Assembly (NCBI GenBank): GCA_017590115.1
Contig: JAGGNK010010225.1
Span: 6,262,001-6,326,000 of the forward strand
DNA length: 64,000 nt
Origin: Montifringilla adamsi
Lineage: Eukaryota > Chordata > Aves > Passeriformes > Passeridae
Direction of reading: 5' to 3'
Numbering within the stretch: the stretch's first letter is position 1; every line of letters begins with the position of its first letter. The position numbers and the translations under genes were made by a program. Positions 12,811 through 25,229 of this stretch are shown here, in pieces. Below the pieces are notes generated by a model, which was not told the DNA's origin, searched no databases, and saw only the letters and a program-made list of their open reading frames with translations.

Positions 12811-13435
12811 ACTGAGGCATCCAGAGTTACAGAAAATAATTTGCCCTTTCTCCATTTTGCCTTTTTTTAATGTGGTTGCAAAAGGAAATAATACCAGCAG
12901 TACATTAAACTTTTGCTGTACCAAAATGCTTCATGCTTCATTTATTGCAAAGAACAGAATAATTTGTTATCCCAAAAAAGTGATCTATTCCCAAAGAAGT
13001 AGGAATTCTTTTGGATGATGGTTTAGTGTGCTTCTGTTACTTCTGTAGCAGTAAACAATTGTGCTTTGTCATTTTCTGTATCTTCACAGTGACGAAAAAG
13101 AGTTTCAAGGATGGCATTCATAAAATTGTATGTTAGAATTATTTTTATAACCCCGTTCATTTTCATGCTTTGTTGCATCTGACAGACCACTCTGGCTACT
13201 TAAGAAACCTCTTCTTCAAAAACTGCAGTAAGCTTTATATCTATTATTGCTATGTTCACTGATCCAGGCAAAATCATTTCTCTACTCAGAATGCACAGAA
13301 CTATTTTTGGTGTGTGGTTATGACAGCCTTCTCAAATATGAGAACAATCCTTTTCAACATGTGGAAAGTCATGCAGGTGTGGAAGAAATTTCTTTGCTGA
13401 AAAAGGAACTCCTCACAACCCCAAGGCGAAACTGC

Positions 13436-13491
13436 TGCAGAGGAGTGTTCTAGTAGTCCCCTTCAGCCCAACTTAATCTGTCATTCTATGA
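13436..13491 (+). mobile_element. Degraded CR1-like 3' tail (tentative)
   Basis: The text TAGTAGTCCCCTTCAGCCCA followed by AACTTAATCTGTCATTCTATGA resembles the closing segment of a CR1 3' untranslated region (a CCCTTCCAGCCCAA-type phrase, then an ATTCTATGA-type terminal repeat). Upstream of about 13430 the similarity fades, so this is either a very short, old CR1 fragment or a coincidence. Confidence 0.4.
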
Positions 13492-16400
13492 ACATTTCCC
13501 TCAAAGTCATTGCACAGTCACAATCCACATGGGAGATAGTTAAATTAACCAGAAAACACACACACAAAATATGTCCAGGAATCAAAAACTTTTTTATTCC
13601 TTAATGCTGTATACCCACACCAGAAAATAACTGTTAGATATGAGGGGATGAGCACGAGTTAGTCCTAGCTATGCTTCTTCAAGGCAGTCTTGAGATTCTG
13701 AGATGTTCTTTCTCAAAGAGACATTCAAGAGGAGCTCAGAGACATAATCACTACTTCTTTTTCATCACCATTTGGTTCCAAACCCCTCTCTTACACAAAC
13801 TTCTCAGCATAACAAACTTCTCTGTAATTTCTGCTGGGGCTGGTTGCTTTCCACACTGCTCCAGGAAGGTCTACATCCATAAATGTTGAGGTCTTCCAAA
13901 GGGCAGTGGTTAGCTAGTACATACAGTGTGACCTAACTCTTTCTAATAAAAGATGTGGGAAGCACAGCATGTCTACACAGTCAGTAATTAATTTGTCCAG
14001 AATACTTTTTATTTGCATAGTATTTTCTTATTGGGCTACAAATGTAAAAATGGATTCCTTAAGAATTTTTATTTAATAGTCGAAGTCTGAAACATGAAGT
14101 TACATCTATGAATTAAACTTCAGACAGAATCCTTATACTATCTTCTTAACCCACAAAGGGACTTTTTGTATGATCAGGTTTTTTTTAAATTCTGAGGTTT
14201 CAAATGATTGTTGCACTGAAAACAAAATTGATTTATATTGACAGAACGTTCAGTAGAGTTTTGATTCAGCTTGATGAATGCTGAAAATCAAGGAAATGTA
14301 GGACAGTACTTTAAAATTTGAAACACCTTTCACTCCAGGGTACAAAAAACCCCACCCAACATTAACAACAGTCCCTTAAAATAAAAGACAGCAAATACTT
14401 TTGATTGTGACAAAATTCACATAGAGTTCCTTTTCTGAGCAAGTTCAGTAGTTAATTAAAGAAGCCAAGTGCAGATGCAGTCTAGGCTCAGATCACACCA
14501 ACAGTCTGGGACTGTCTCTCTCTTCCAGCTAAATATCAAAAAAGCTGGGTTTTCTAAGGCATATTTAGTATTTACAGAGTATTTTGATGTGACTCTGAAC
14601 ATCCTAAAATGTACCCATCTGACCTACACTTCAGGAGCCATTCTATTTCTTCCAAAAGACTGTTTCTAAAAATAGCACAAGAGCAAGAAAGTAACACTCT
14701 AAGCTCACAGTTAGGGCATATTTCTTGGAACTAGACGTACCTCAGTTCTCTTCTTTGCCCCTGGGAATGTGCCTTCACAGAAGTAAGACAGAGCTCACAA
14801 CAAATTCTCAGAGCTTCCTCTGCGTGCTTGCTAGCCTGCAAGCTGGAAAATTAAGATCCACATTCATGCTAGGATGCATAGAGAATTTAAAAGGTTTCTC
14901 ATCTCCTATCTACTGGACATACCACCATGACATTTTCCCTTCTACAACTGATACTGCTACTATATTAAACATAAATGATTGAAGAGTTCTAGAAGTACTA
15001 AAGATTTACTATTTAGAGAAACAATTTGCCCCTCCCCAGCTGCAAATCGTGTCACACCCGTGAGTGTTTTGTATCTGCAGTAAGGGGGCAAGTCTAAGGT
15101 GGGGTGTTGGTGAGAAGTTATCATTATGCAATGGTAATGTCGTGGTCCAGATGGCAGCCTTTACTAGGGAGGTTGTCTGAAAAGACTTCCTTCTGTTTCT
15201 GCCAAGTCACATTGCTTTATTGCAATCAAGAAGGAAGAGGAATAGAATTATCAGCCTCCTGAATCATCAGGAAAACTGTCCACCAGTTTTTCATTTCAGG
15301 CTTTCTTGATGAGCACTACTGAAAATACATACAGGGTTAGATTAGATTTTCAAATACCCATATGAAATAATCTAGGAAATTCAAATGGCACTATTACTCT
15401 TCAGGTGAAGAACCTAAGTCAAGAGGCAAAATCATTCTCTCTTGCAACTAACCAGCTTCTGCTATAGAGAGGTTGTAGGAGAATAAGTAAACCCAGTAGC
15501 TGTGGTATCTGATATGGAAAAGTCAGTAAGAGGAATACAGAAATTGCTGATACCATTATTACTTTGGTTCTGCAGTGTGGTTTTCAACAGTTTATCGACT
15601 TTCCCTACTTGCAAACTGGTGTCAGAGTAGGAAAACTGAAAATCTCTCAGGAGAAATAAACCCATTATATGCACTCTGTTTGGAAGCAAATGCCTGTTGA
15701 GGGAACAGAATTCAGCAAGTCTGAGGTAAATTCAGGACCATAAACACAGTTCAAACATCAGTTCCCCAGCCCCAACAATTTTACTCCTCAGATTTTCTCT
15801 TAATGTATTTCTTTACTCGTTAATACACAGACATTATTTATATACAGATCTGTTGAGGTATTCTAAATATTTCTATACTAGAATTTACCATTTTTTAACA
15901 TCCAATTTCATACATATTGGGGTTTTTTTCTAAATAGGATTTTTAAAGAAATTTTGAAAGACAGCAGCATGGGAATATTTGCAGCATGATGAAAACTTCA
16001 GCAGACAGCACAATGTCATATGACTCTGAACTACAATGGTAGAAAACTACCGACACTGTTTAAAGTCAGAATAATAATCATTCCAGATTATACTTTGCCA
16101 TCTTGAATGGAAAAGCTTATTCTTATTTCTTCTAAACTGGACTTAGAACAATGGGTTCAGTACTGGCTATTTTATTTGTCTAGAATTTTGTCGCTGACTT
16201 CATTGAAAGATCATTTGCTGGGACACGTTACATGAATTTAGGCAATAACTTGCCAAATGAATGGCCAGTGGTACGTACTTTGCTCATTTTGATAGCTTTA
16301 TTCTTACAGCTTTATATTCTCATAGCTTTATTCTTCTTTGATAGCTTTTTTTATAGTTTTAATTAGGTGCTCTTCTGGCAGACATGTCAGGGGTCTTGCT

Positions 16401-18199
16401 GAAGGAAAAACTCACAGAAACTATGTGCCCTGCACTACACAGCAGTTATGACTGGATGTCAATAACAATTTCTTCTGGACTTAAAAAATGGATCTACCAG
16501 TGTGCAACAAAGTCTCGTTTGAAGAATACCATTTGAGAAATAAATTCTATTCAACATTAATTACTGTTGGGTTTTCCCCTACAAGAAACTTCATAAAGGA
16601 GGAATGAAATATCAAGTTTTTCATTTGAAAGTTTTTAGCTGTGTTTTTACGGTAAAGGAAACTGAGCAGCAGGAACTAACATAACTGCCAATAGCCTACA
16701 TAATACCAGCATATTTCATCAATAATCCACAATACAGGAATGGTAGACTGAGAAAAATTACTCCTTGAGCCAAACAGAAAAAAGAAATACTGTAAAACCA
16801 TGAAAGCATCTTCCATGATGTAGCATTTACTTACACATTAGACGAAAACTCTCAAGATTTACTGGGGAAGAAAAGTAAGTACTAACAAAAAATTTCAAAG
16901 AGCTTTTCGAATGACAAAAATCAGACTCCAAAGGTGAGAAACCACTACTGGATTGACATTGTCTCTGCCCTTGAGCCTCAGATCAGCAGAACCTGAGGAG
17001 GTGTAGAGCAGAAACATGTTCATGTGTTTAATTTGTTGCACCTTTCCTCAGTCCTTCACCATTTGTCACCACTGAAGGAAGAATAGTGCTTAGGCTGAGC
17101 TTTAGTCAGACCTTGTCTCTTTGTGTGTTCTCATTACCGCACACCATTAACATCAGCTGTTTTTCCTGCAGCTTAATTATAAAGGGGAAAAATAAGTGAC
17201 TCAAGTGGTACATTATCAGAAGCTCCATCTTTTTTTACACTAGTTTCAATAGAGAAAGGAGGCAGCTTAACTCACTAAGTTTAGCTGAACTTTTCTAGTA
17301 TGGCATTTCTTTCTGAATGTTAAGAAGTATTTCACCCTAGGTTACATTAACTCTCTTTTCTAGTTTTCACTTAAATTACCAAAACAAAGATGGTATATTA
17401 GTACATCCAGCAGATCTTGACTGTCTTTCAGTTCACTGGTGTAGATATCTACTGCCACTCAACTACTGACAAGCTGTGTAAGTTCCCATGCTTGGCAGTA
17501 TCACTAAGCAGTAATGTCTGCCTCCCCAAACGAATGTTTGATTTCTGCATCTAAATCTGCACTAACAGGAACATCATGTTGACACTGGCCTGACATCGAC
17601 TGAACACACCATTTCCTTTTCAATCAAGCATGCAGCTTACCAAGCAAGTTATAAGGCATAAAACTCCAGCAAAATTGTTGAAGTAGAACCTGTTTCTCAC
17701 TCTGTCACATGTATGCTATATTCGCTCATCTGTTTTTCACAACTAAAGAAGTGGTAACAAATTGGCAGGAACATTGTATCAATTTGGTCTAGTAAAACTG
17801 CAAATGGTAAAAATCTATTTAACATTTATTAGAAATAGCCAACACCCCTCATTTCTTGAGTGAATGTGGGCTTTGTTCCCCCAAGAAAGCAATAAAACAG
17901 ACTGTTTATAATGGTTGGCAGCAATAACATCCATACCACAGACCTCTATATCCAGCTATTTGGATTCATGTCAGCCTCTAATATTTTGAGACATCGATCC
18001 ACAGAACAATCTCAGGGTTGTGATTTAAAATAAATTGCATTTGGTGTGTCTACCCACATGGCTTGGTACCAGCATATAGCAGGTAAGAGACCAGGCTGAT
18101 GGCTCATGAAACCAGTGAACTTCCACATGTGGGCTCAGGGACAGTTGAAATGACCTCTGAGGAATGTCTCTTTTTAGACTCTCAGACCCAGGCTCCCTA
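13492..18199. other. Unique AT-rich non-coding DNA
   Basis: No gene is recognised. Notable are an octamer-like ATTTGCAT near 14011-14018 beside GTAATTAATT, a G-rich patch at about 15080-15110, and the degenerate tandem repeat at 16291-16340. Frames of 60-85 codons occur on both strands without family resemblance. Confidence 0.55.
16291..16340 (+). repeat. Degenerate 15-bp tandem repeat
   Basis: Three units in a row read GATAGCTTTATTCTT (16291), ACAGCTTTATATTCT (16306) and CATAGCTTTATTCTT (16321). A further partial unit (GATAGCTTTTTTT) follows a few bases later. It is a small local expansion of GATAGCTTT. Confidence 0.7.
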
Positions 18200-18775
18200 T
18201 GTGGTTTAACCCAAGCTGGCAACCAAGTCCCAAACAGCCATTTGTTCATTCTCCTCACAGTCAGTTGAAGGAGAGGATTGGAGAACTGAAAATGGGAAAA
18301 TTTGTGAGTTGAGATAAAGAGAGATTATTAGGGAAAGCAAAGACAGCACATACAAGCAAAGCAAAACAAGGAATTAATTCACCAGTTCCCATGGAGGAGG
18401 CAGGTGTTCAGCCATCCCAGGGAGAGCACAGCTTCCTTCAACAGTAACAGGTTCTTCACAGGTAACAGTACCTTGGGAAGACAAATACCATCAATCTGAA
18501 CACTTTCCCCTTCCTCCTCCTTCCACACTCCTTACATATTGAGCCTGATGCCATGTGGTATGGAATATCCCTTTGGTCATTTGGGGTCAGCTGTACTGGC
18601 TGTGTCGCATCTCCTTCTCCTGCAGCCCCCAGTGCACTCACTGGGGGGAAAGTGTGAGAAGCAGAAAAGGCCTTGCCCCTGTGCAAGCAGTGCTCAGCAG
18701 CACAGCTCTGAAAACACCTCTGTCCAAAATGTAGCAGCTATTATGTAGAAAATTAACTGTACCCAAGCCAAAACA
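18200..18775 (-). mobile_element. Solo LTR, avian ERVL-type endogenous retrovirus
   Basis: A 576-bp long terminal repeat on the minus strand. It opens with TGTTTTGGCTTGGG (complement of 18775-18762) followed by a GTTAATTTTC word, and closes with GGTTAAACCACA (complement of 18211-18200), giving TG...CA ends. In between, on the + strand, come phrases I recognise from a very common bird LTR: GAAGCAGAAAAGGCCTTG (18658-18675), GTATGGAATATCCCTTTGGT (18557-18576), TTGGGAAGACAAA and CAAAGCAAAACAAGGAATT (18357-18375), and AACCCAAGCTGGCAACCAAG. The TATA and polyadenylation words of the family are mutated here. Five-base flanks do not match, no primer-binding site or internal genes follow, and the copy is diverged, so it is an old solo LTR. 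The exact family name is uncertain. Confidence 0.85.
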
Positions 18776-19825
18776 TTCACACTCTCACAGAGACTGCAGG
18801 CTGTTCAGGGCTGACTGCGCTGCTGAGTTGATATGTTGCACAAAAAGCTGCTCTAGAAACCATGTCTCCAGAAATAGATACAAATAACCATCAGGTTTCT
18901 CACACACTACATAAAGTGACTGAATTAAAAGTATACAATAAGTATCAACTAGAAGTAACAAAATTGATGACAGCCTCCGTGGAAGAACAGCCTCAGGAAA
19001 CGTATTGGACACCATATCTATGACATATACTTATCTTGACATAGTAGACGGCAGAAGAGGAGCATTTATTTTTGGTAACTAATCTAAAATTCAAAAGAAA
19101 CAAAACTTCCCTTTGGGCGTCACCTAACTGAAAGCTTCGGTCTCAATATCCTTTGAAAAAAGAACATTGGTAAAGGAAAAACATTAATGTATTTCACAGG
19201 AATTGTCAGATTACGTCTCACTCTTTGGTAGTCCAAAGACCATTACATTGTTTTTACCACCTCACAGATTCTCCACAAGGCTGATATGTCAATTTGAATT
19301 TTTTATTAGGTATTTGTATTGTATTTGGTATTGGTGTTGTTAGTTTTTGTTTCGTTTTGGATCCCCATATATATTCTTGTTTCACTGCAGTGGCTAAAGG
19401 CATAGCAGTGGGAGAAAGACAATTAGGACTCTGTTTAAAATAAACAGATGATTTTCTGAAGATTAGTGGGATCTGGCTTGACGTTTTGGAAGGCTTAAAT
19501 TTGAGGTTAACTCACAACAGTTTCAATTCTATTTCAAGCTGATGGAGAAATCATAAACCCAAATTGCTATTACATCTTTCAAACTACAAGCCAGCCCTAA
19601 GTACAGAGAGATTTGTAGAGAACATAATAGTGGTGGAAGGCTGAGATGGAAGTGCTGAGAAGAAATGGAATCTAGAAATTGGAATTAGAAAATAGAATTA
19701 GGAATGGCATATAGAATTAGAAAATACCTGAAACATTTTTGTTCATGCATTTTTTTCAGTTGTCCTGTCCAGGGGGAACTCAGTAAGAAGTACCACTAAC
19801 TTCCAATACCATTAGTTACATTAGT
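18776..19825. other. Unique non-coding DNA after the LTR
   Basis: No gene or further retroviral internal sequence is visible, which supports the solo state of the neighbouring LTR. Short local repetition of TAGAATTAGAAAATA-type words occurs at 19680-19730. Confidence 0.5.
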
Positions 19826-19979
19826 TTCACTCCCATGAAACAGCACCTTTTTTTTTTTTTTTTCCATCCATGAAAATAATTGATTAATTATGAACAGAAA
19901 ACGATTCACTCCCATGAAACAGCACTTTTTTTTTTTTTTTCCATCCATGAAAATAATTGATTAATTATGAACAGAAAAC
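19826..19979 (+). repeat. 79-bp tandem duplication around a T-run
   Basis: Copy 1 (19826-19902) and copy 2 (19905-19979) are nearly identical: TTCACTCCCATGAAACAGCA, a T-run, CCATCCATGAAAATAATTG, ATTAATTATGAACAG and AAAAC. They differ mainly at the T-run (CC then T16 against C then T15) and at the two-base GA joint. The near identity implies a recent duplication or an assembly effect at the T-run. Confidence 0.9.
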
Positions 19980-20639
19980 AGAACAGGTTAAAAAAAAAAA
20001 ACTTAAAGATATTCAAAATAATTACACATGCTGTTGTATTTATAACGGAGAAGCCCATCATCCTGGCACTGCTGGTGAATTAAAGCATGAGGAAGAGACT
20101 GCAGTGGAAAGGTTGCCCATTACTTCTAAACAAGAAACTTGTAAAAAGTTGAATTGCTGGCAAGAATGAGAATATCTTCCAGTCTCCTCCAATGACTCAT
20201 GCAATGCCTCAGAGCATCAAACTGAATTGCCTTGCCAAGTTCTTTCATTTTGCTTCTCTGAGAAAAATGAAAACTAAAACAAGAGGAACATTCAAAAAAG
20301 ATGAGGCATATATCAAGGTTCAGCTTTAGCCCAGCAAAACATCTGTCAAGCACTTATTCTGAAGCACCCATTTGAAATGAAGATAAATAAAAGTTAAAGA
20401 AAGTCCATTAAAAAGCATATTTTAAAGTTATATTCAATAGGCATGTGCACATGGGAGAGCAGTACAGCAAATGTTTTGCAAGTAAACAAATACAAATAAT
20501 TCATGATAGTAGAGAGATTTAAAAGTTATTCTGAATTGTTTCTTTTCATTTAAAAAAGAAAAATCTTTTAACAAAATTTTTTTTTTTTTTTTGTTTGCTG
20601 TTGACTTTAGGATACTTCCACTGAATTTACACTTTTTTC
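19980..20639. other. Unique AT-rich DNA
   Basis: No gene seen. Includes an A-run (about 19990-20000) and a T16-type run ending near 20592. Two chance frames of about 70 codons lie on opposite strands. Confidence 0.5.
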
Positions 20640-20860
20640 AAACTGCAGTTTTATGTGTTGACTGGAAGCAGAGGTTAACGTAAAACAGCAGCTGTTATTT
20701 AGATATAATTGCATTTCCAGCACAACTGGCTGTTTGATTTAAATACTCTTTATAAAGCTGTAGAAATTATAAGTAATGAAGTTGTTATTACTTGTACCTC
20801 TTAAGCAATTATGCAAAAAGTCACATATACACATCTATTTCAACTGGCTTACATATCTGA
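20640..20860. promoter_or_regulatory. Candidate conserved non-coding element
   Basis: Non-repetitive, non-coding text rich in developmental transcription-factor-like words: GGTTAAC, CAGCTG, TAATTGC, TTTAAATA, TTATAAGTAATGAAG, AGCAATTATGC. It lacks the homopolymer slippage seen in neighbouring DNA. This looks like enhancer-type conserved sequence, but the call rests on composition alone. Confidence 0.25.
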
Positions 20861-21586
20861 ATCAGTCCTTACAAAGGCTAAGTTCTCACCAGTTTTAAAG
20901 GAATTTCACTTGACATTAGTATATGCCATGCTACTCTCCCCATAATGGCTCAATTCTGCAGAGTGGAAACAGTACTGTAGGCAGCAAAATCTCCAGCCTA
21001 GATATCTGTTGGAACACAGACCTTATTTAATTCAAAACAAGATGATATTCAGCAACATACAATTTCTTGATCAGCATTTTTGCCCACAGCTTGTGTTAAC
21101 TTATCACTAATCTTTTCCAACTATTGAAAATCAGCTTATGAAAATCCTTCTGTGCTACAAACTGCTTTCTCTAGTCAAGATAACCAGGAGAAAATGTACA
21201 TAAAGGAAGAACATTAAATATTATTTTTGTCAAATTTAACTAACAGATTAATATAACTGATTGTTCTCTCCCTGTCTTCTCCAGCACAGGTATATACAGC
21301 CCATTTGATGAATGCAGTCCACAAATATAGTCTGCTTAAATTCTAATATCTGGCATTTGGAATATTGATCAAACTGTAATTCAATGTGAATTTCTTTGAA
21401 TATAATCTTTCTGAAGCCAATTCTAAGTAAAGCTGTACAAAAAAAGAAACAAAAAGATAAAAGACAAAATGTATTGCTTTAAGGCCAGGTTCTGCCACTC
21501 ACAGACATAGCAAGTGGTGCTTTATAATTAAATTTTGGATAATGGTAATGAGAAAAGTAGCATTCAAGATCAAAGGGAGGGTAGAG

Positions 21587-21605
21587 CTAAGGAATCATTC
21601 CTTAG
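21587..21605. repeat. Palindrome, 9-bp arms, 1-base centre
   Basis: CTAAGGAAT-C-ATTCCTTAG is a perfect inverted repeat with a single central base. No adjacent gene gives it an RNA role. Confidence 0.5.
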
Positions 21606-23492
21606 TGAACAAGACAATAGACAGACAATACCTAAAAGAATCAAAGATGATATTTACACTGCTAATTCAACACCATAAAGAATGAGATATATTTTCACAA
21701 GTGTAAATAACCAAAGCTTAAGGAAAAAGAAAATGAAGCCTCTAAGGAATGGCTACAATAATGAGGCCAGTATTAAACCCAGCCATATCCAGTATTAACC
21801 TTGGCATTTAGAAATAACAGGAAATTATTCTGGAATCTGGCAGATATTTCCCAGAAAAAACATATCAAGCACTGTAAGGATACTGAGGTTGAGCCAGAAC
21901 AGGAATGTTTGAAGTCTGACGTGAAGCGGCAGGTGTGACAGCAGAGAAAATCAGTTCAGAAAGATCAATTTAAAACATCTTTAACAATTAAGGAAATGCC
22001 AAGTGTCATTGTGCAAGCTAATAGAGAACACAAATGTAAGGATTATGGAGAGCTGTGCACACCTGATCTAGAATGTCTCCCTCATTCTTCATTAATAACC
22101 ATACTTCAACAACTCACTGCCCAGCCTCAGCTGACATGCAGCACAGCAGAAGGAAGGAACACACAAAAATAGGAGAACACTCATCCTTTCAGAGCCATTG
22201 ACCAGCACAAATTACCTGCTGCTGAGACCACATCCATTTCTGAACAGATTATTTATGATTCACAAGCAACATACATTCCCCAGTTCTGGACTGAGCTGTA
22301 TCATAGATGAACAAAAGTTAAAATGGCAGGTTTTCCATAGAAATAGATTATGGTTATATGTATTTCTAAGGTTGGATGAATTGAGCATTTTACAGATTGC
22401 CACTTGCCTGATATTACATGGACAAAGATTAAGCTGGATCTCTACTGATACCCTGGACATGTGGCCCACCACAGCCACAGAGCCCTGCCGGTAACTCCAT
22501 GAGAAGTCATCCTGGCTGCTGCCTCTTGCAGAGGGCAACACCAGCACACAATGAGGAGCTGACACTGTGGGTAGCCATTTGTTCCTTTTGGTGTCTCCTG
22601 AGCTTTCTCAGCTGCAGAAGAGCGTTGACTTTCAGAACAAGTGTTTATTTGCATAGATTTTGAGGATACTCAGTGTTACCAGACCATAATGTCTGTGTCT
22701 CTGGCAAATAAGAAATGGCACTGAGAAATATGCAAGTCAGTGGACCTGGAAACAGAACTCCAGAAGAACAAAAACAGTGGGAACATGACATAGGAATATG
22801 TAAAGTAATGGGAAAGAAATCGACTCCTCAAAGTGACTTTGGAACACTGATTCTTCCTCTCAGAGAGTCAAAGTTCTGCATGCCTGGTGAGCAGGACAGA
22901 TCAAGCCTTGGAAAAGTACTACAAGGAAGCTCAGTGCCAGGGAGCTCATATGTGATAATTCCAGCCTGATCCAAATAAATTTCTAGAGTGAAGTTTCTAT
23001 TTGAAGATATCTCTCAAAGCCATCATCATTCAGAGAGCAACACCAGCACCAAGGTTCAGAAGTCCTAGCCGACACAGGAACCAGAACCATGTTGTGGAAC
23101 TGCACTATGGCCATGAGATTTTCAGCCATGCTAGACCAAGTTGTGTTCCTGGCCCTGTGTCAGAGAAAACAATGGTAGGTATTGCTTCTTTCCCCTCTAG
23201 CAATGAATTCATTCCAACTAAAATAGGTTTTACTGTGTGAAAATGAATTCCATACACCAAATTTTTTTCAGGTCAGACTTATAGGTGAGGACTGTGTCTG
23301 CCAGACGTTTGCGTATGTTTTCAAATAGCTATTTATAAAAACAAAGATATATCACACAGTTTGAGTTCTTTAGAAAGCAATCAGTACTTGGCTACTTTTG
23401 CTCAAGTACAGCCAGGACTTTTGATTATTATTACTTTTTCTAAATGCCATTCTGTCCACGATGGCACAATTTTCTTTAACCTTTCATTTTAT

Positions 23493-23523
23493 GACAAGCA
23501 ATTGTGCACAACAATTGCTTGTC
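23493..23523. repeat. Perfect 13-bp hairpin
   Basis: GACAAGCAATTGT (23493-23505) and ACAATTGCTTGTC (23511-23523) are exact reverse complements around a GCACA loop. It is the strongest short hairpin noticed in the window. It is too short for a typical microRNA precursor, and the flanks do not extend the pairing. Confidence 0.7.
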
Positions 23524-24549
23524 CAACATGAGGTAACTACCCCTTCCCAGGACAAGGCAGTAACTCAGCATCAGCTTGGATCAAGCTGTGTTGATGTTGA
23601 CTGTCTTTTTTAGCAATGCCTACACAGTATTTTCATACCAGTTCTACTCAGCACTGAATGATAAAGATAGTGCAGCAGGTGAGGTATTTACCTAATGAGA
23701 GCACCAGACAATGGAGAAGTTCTAACAGAATGATTTTCACTCCTACAGAGAATATTGCCTCTATGCAGGTTTGGGGAAGGAATCTGTCATGAGCAAAATG
23801 AAGAAAAGTACTGGGATCAGTCAGAAGGAGAGCTCGTCCTTGTGTAGTAATTGCTACCTGACAAAGAAAGAAGCAGAAAACGCTCAATGGTATAAGTGCT
23901 TTAAAGTAAAACTCATTGATCATCCAAATTCCAGCACTATGAGGAGTATTTTTCAGTTCATAATCTGACAGGCCTTTTCTTTTCTTGTGTGTTTTAGACA
24001 ACATCACAGATTTAAGCCCCTGGAAGGGATGTAAAGGGAAAATATACAAGCAGCTTTTTATTCCATTTGGAATGAACATAAACTTGTCTTCTGGCATCAA
24101 TGCAGTGGAGATTTTCATGTCCCCATATGGTTATTCTCCTGGCTGGAGCCTGTAGAGCAGATGCACAACACATGGGAAGGAAAGAAAATTATACTTAGAT
24201 AATAAAATTAAAGCTGGAAAGTAAAGGAGAGAATTTCAGGAATCACTAAAGTACCTCCCAGAACACACTGTTTGGGTTATTTCTTCTTCCAAAAAGAGGA
24301 AAAAAAAAAAATAACCCCATCAACCCTCCTGAAAATGGCTTGCTTTATGAAGAGAGCTCTGCTGCCAAAGTCCTGCTGCTCTGCAGAAATATATCCATGG
24401 AGAAGGCTGAGTGCTGCTTATGCTTTCGTTTTTTCCTGACTCAGAATGGATGGAACACAGATTCTGTTTTCCATTCAAAATACATTAAATCTTCATTTAG
24501 GGACACTATTGAACGGTCATAAGAAGGACAGCTTCTCAGGGAATATCAC

Positions 24550-25110
24550 TTCGTCACTGCCCTCTGACAGCAAGCCTGGATTTGACAAGAGCACTTGATA
24601 GCAAAAATAGAGTTTCCAGCTAATAATAAGCTCCAGTAAATACGGCAAGTGTGACCTTCCAAAGCTACGTCAGCCGCATATCTCTTCTGCGCTCAGACCA
24701 GGCAACATTATGACTGACTGTGAAGTGAACCGTGCCTCTTTCAAAAGCATCTGTGGATTTTAAGTGATCCCTAAGCATTTTAGAAATGCAAAGCTATTAC
24801 AATAGTGAAGGAATTTCTCTTCACTCTTAATGGTAGATGCTTAACTACTCTTGTTAGCTGCTGAATTCCATCTCAGCCAGAGATAATAGTGGGAAGTCTG
24901 TGATGTTATGCACACTAGCATCCAGTTTGGTAAATCAAATTAGACTTTCTTGGTTACCTTTCTATAAGGGTAATCAAGCTGATGTGGCACCTGGAGGGCA
25001 AATGCCTGACGTCAGTTTCAAGTACTAGAAAGTGCTAAATAATGGATAAACTATGGGCTGCTTCTGTCTGCAAAAATATCCAAATTGCAATAGCCTGAAA
25101 AGGAAAGCCT
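24550..25110. promoter_or_regulatory. Candidate conserved regulatory element with CRE
   Basis: A mixed-composition stretch with several CpGs in an otherwise CpG-poor window (CTTCGTCACT, ATACGGC, CTACGTCAGCCGC, CTGCGCTC, AACCGTGCC). It holds a half-site TACGTCAG (24667-24674) and a complete palindromic cAMP-response element TGACGTCA at 25007-25014. Retained CpGs and lack of simple repeats suggest constraint. CREB/ATF-family binding is the established role of TGACGTCA; its use here is inference. Confidence 0.35.
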
Positions 25111-25182
25111 GTGGTGCTACCAATTAATTTTCATTAGACCTTCCTGGGATGCAAAAGAAGTTCCAGAATATTTTACAGTGAA

Positions 25183-25211
25183 GGGTAAGGGGTTGTGGGG
25201 AGTGGCTGGGG
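25183..25211 (+). other. G-quadruplex motif
   Basis: Four G-tracts, GGG (25183), GGGG, GGGG and GGGG (ending 25211), are separated by loops of 3, 4 and 7 bases and match the G3+N1-7 pattern. A fifth tract follows in GAGGTGGG. It sits between two stretches that look conserved. Confidence 0.55.
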
Positions 25212-25229
25212 ACAGAGGTGGGAAGGATG

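Larger units (their letters stand above)
9353..13435. other. Unique AT-rich non-coding DNA
   Basis: No gene or clear mobile element. Contains the 14-bp palindrome at 9453-9466, a G-rich patch GGGAGGGTGGGTAGG at 9765-9779, pyrimidine-rich tracts near 9950-9970 and 10200-10225, and a T21 run at 12790-12810. The stretch 11540-12650 is extremely AT-rich with many short runs and no long open frame. Confidence 0.6.
20861..24549. other. Unique non-coding DNA with hairpins
   Basis: No gene recognised. Contains the near-perfect palindrome at 21587-21605 and the 13-bp hairpin at 23493-23523. A moderately GC-richer patch (22440-22660) carries overlapping frames on both strands but no recognisable product. 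The longest open frame of the window (23648-24118, -, 156 codons) lies here; its translation resembles no family I know and such a length is expected by chance. Confidence 0.5.

Noticed and set aside
18025..18748. Three frames of 69-77 codons around the second LTR
   Set aside because: They lie within or across non-coding LTR sequence on competing strands.
23648..24118. Longest open frame, 156 codons on the minus strand
   Set aside because: No family resemblance, no coherent domain, and about one frame of this length is expected by chance in 64 kb of AT-rich DNA read in six frames.
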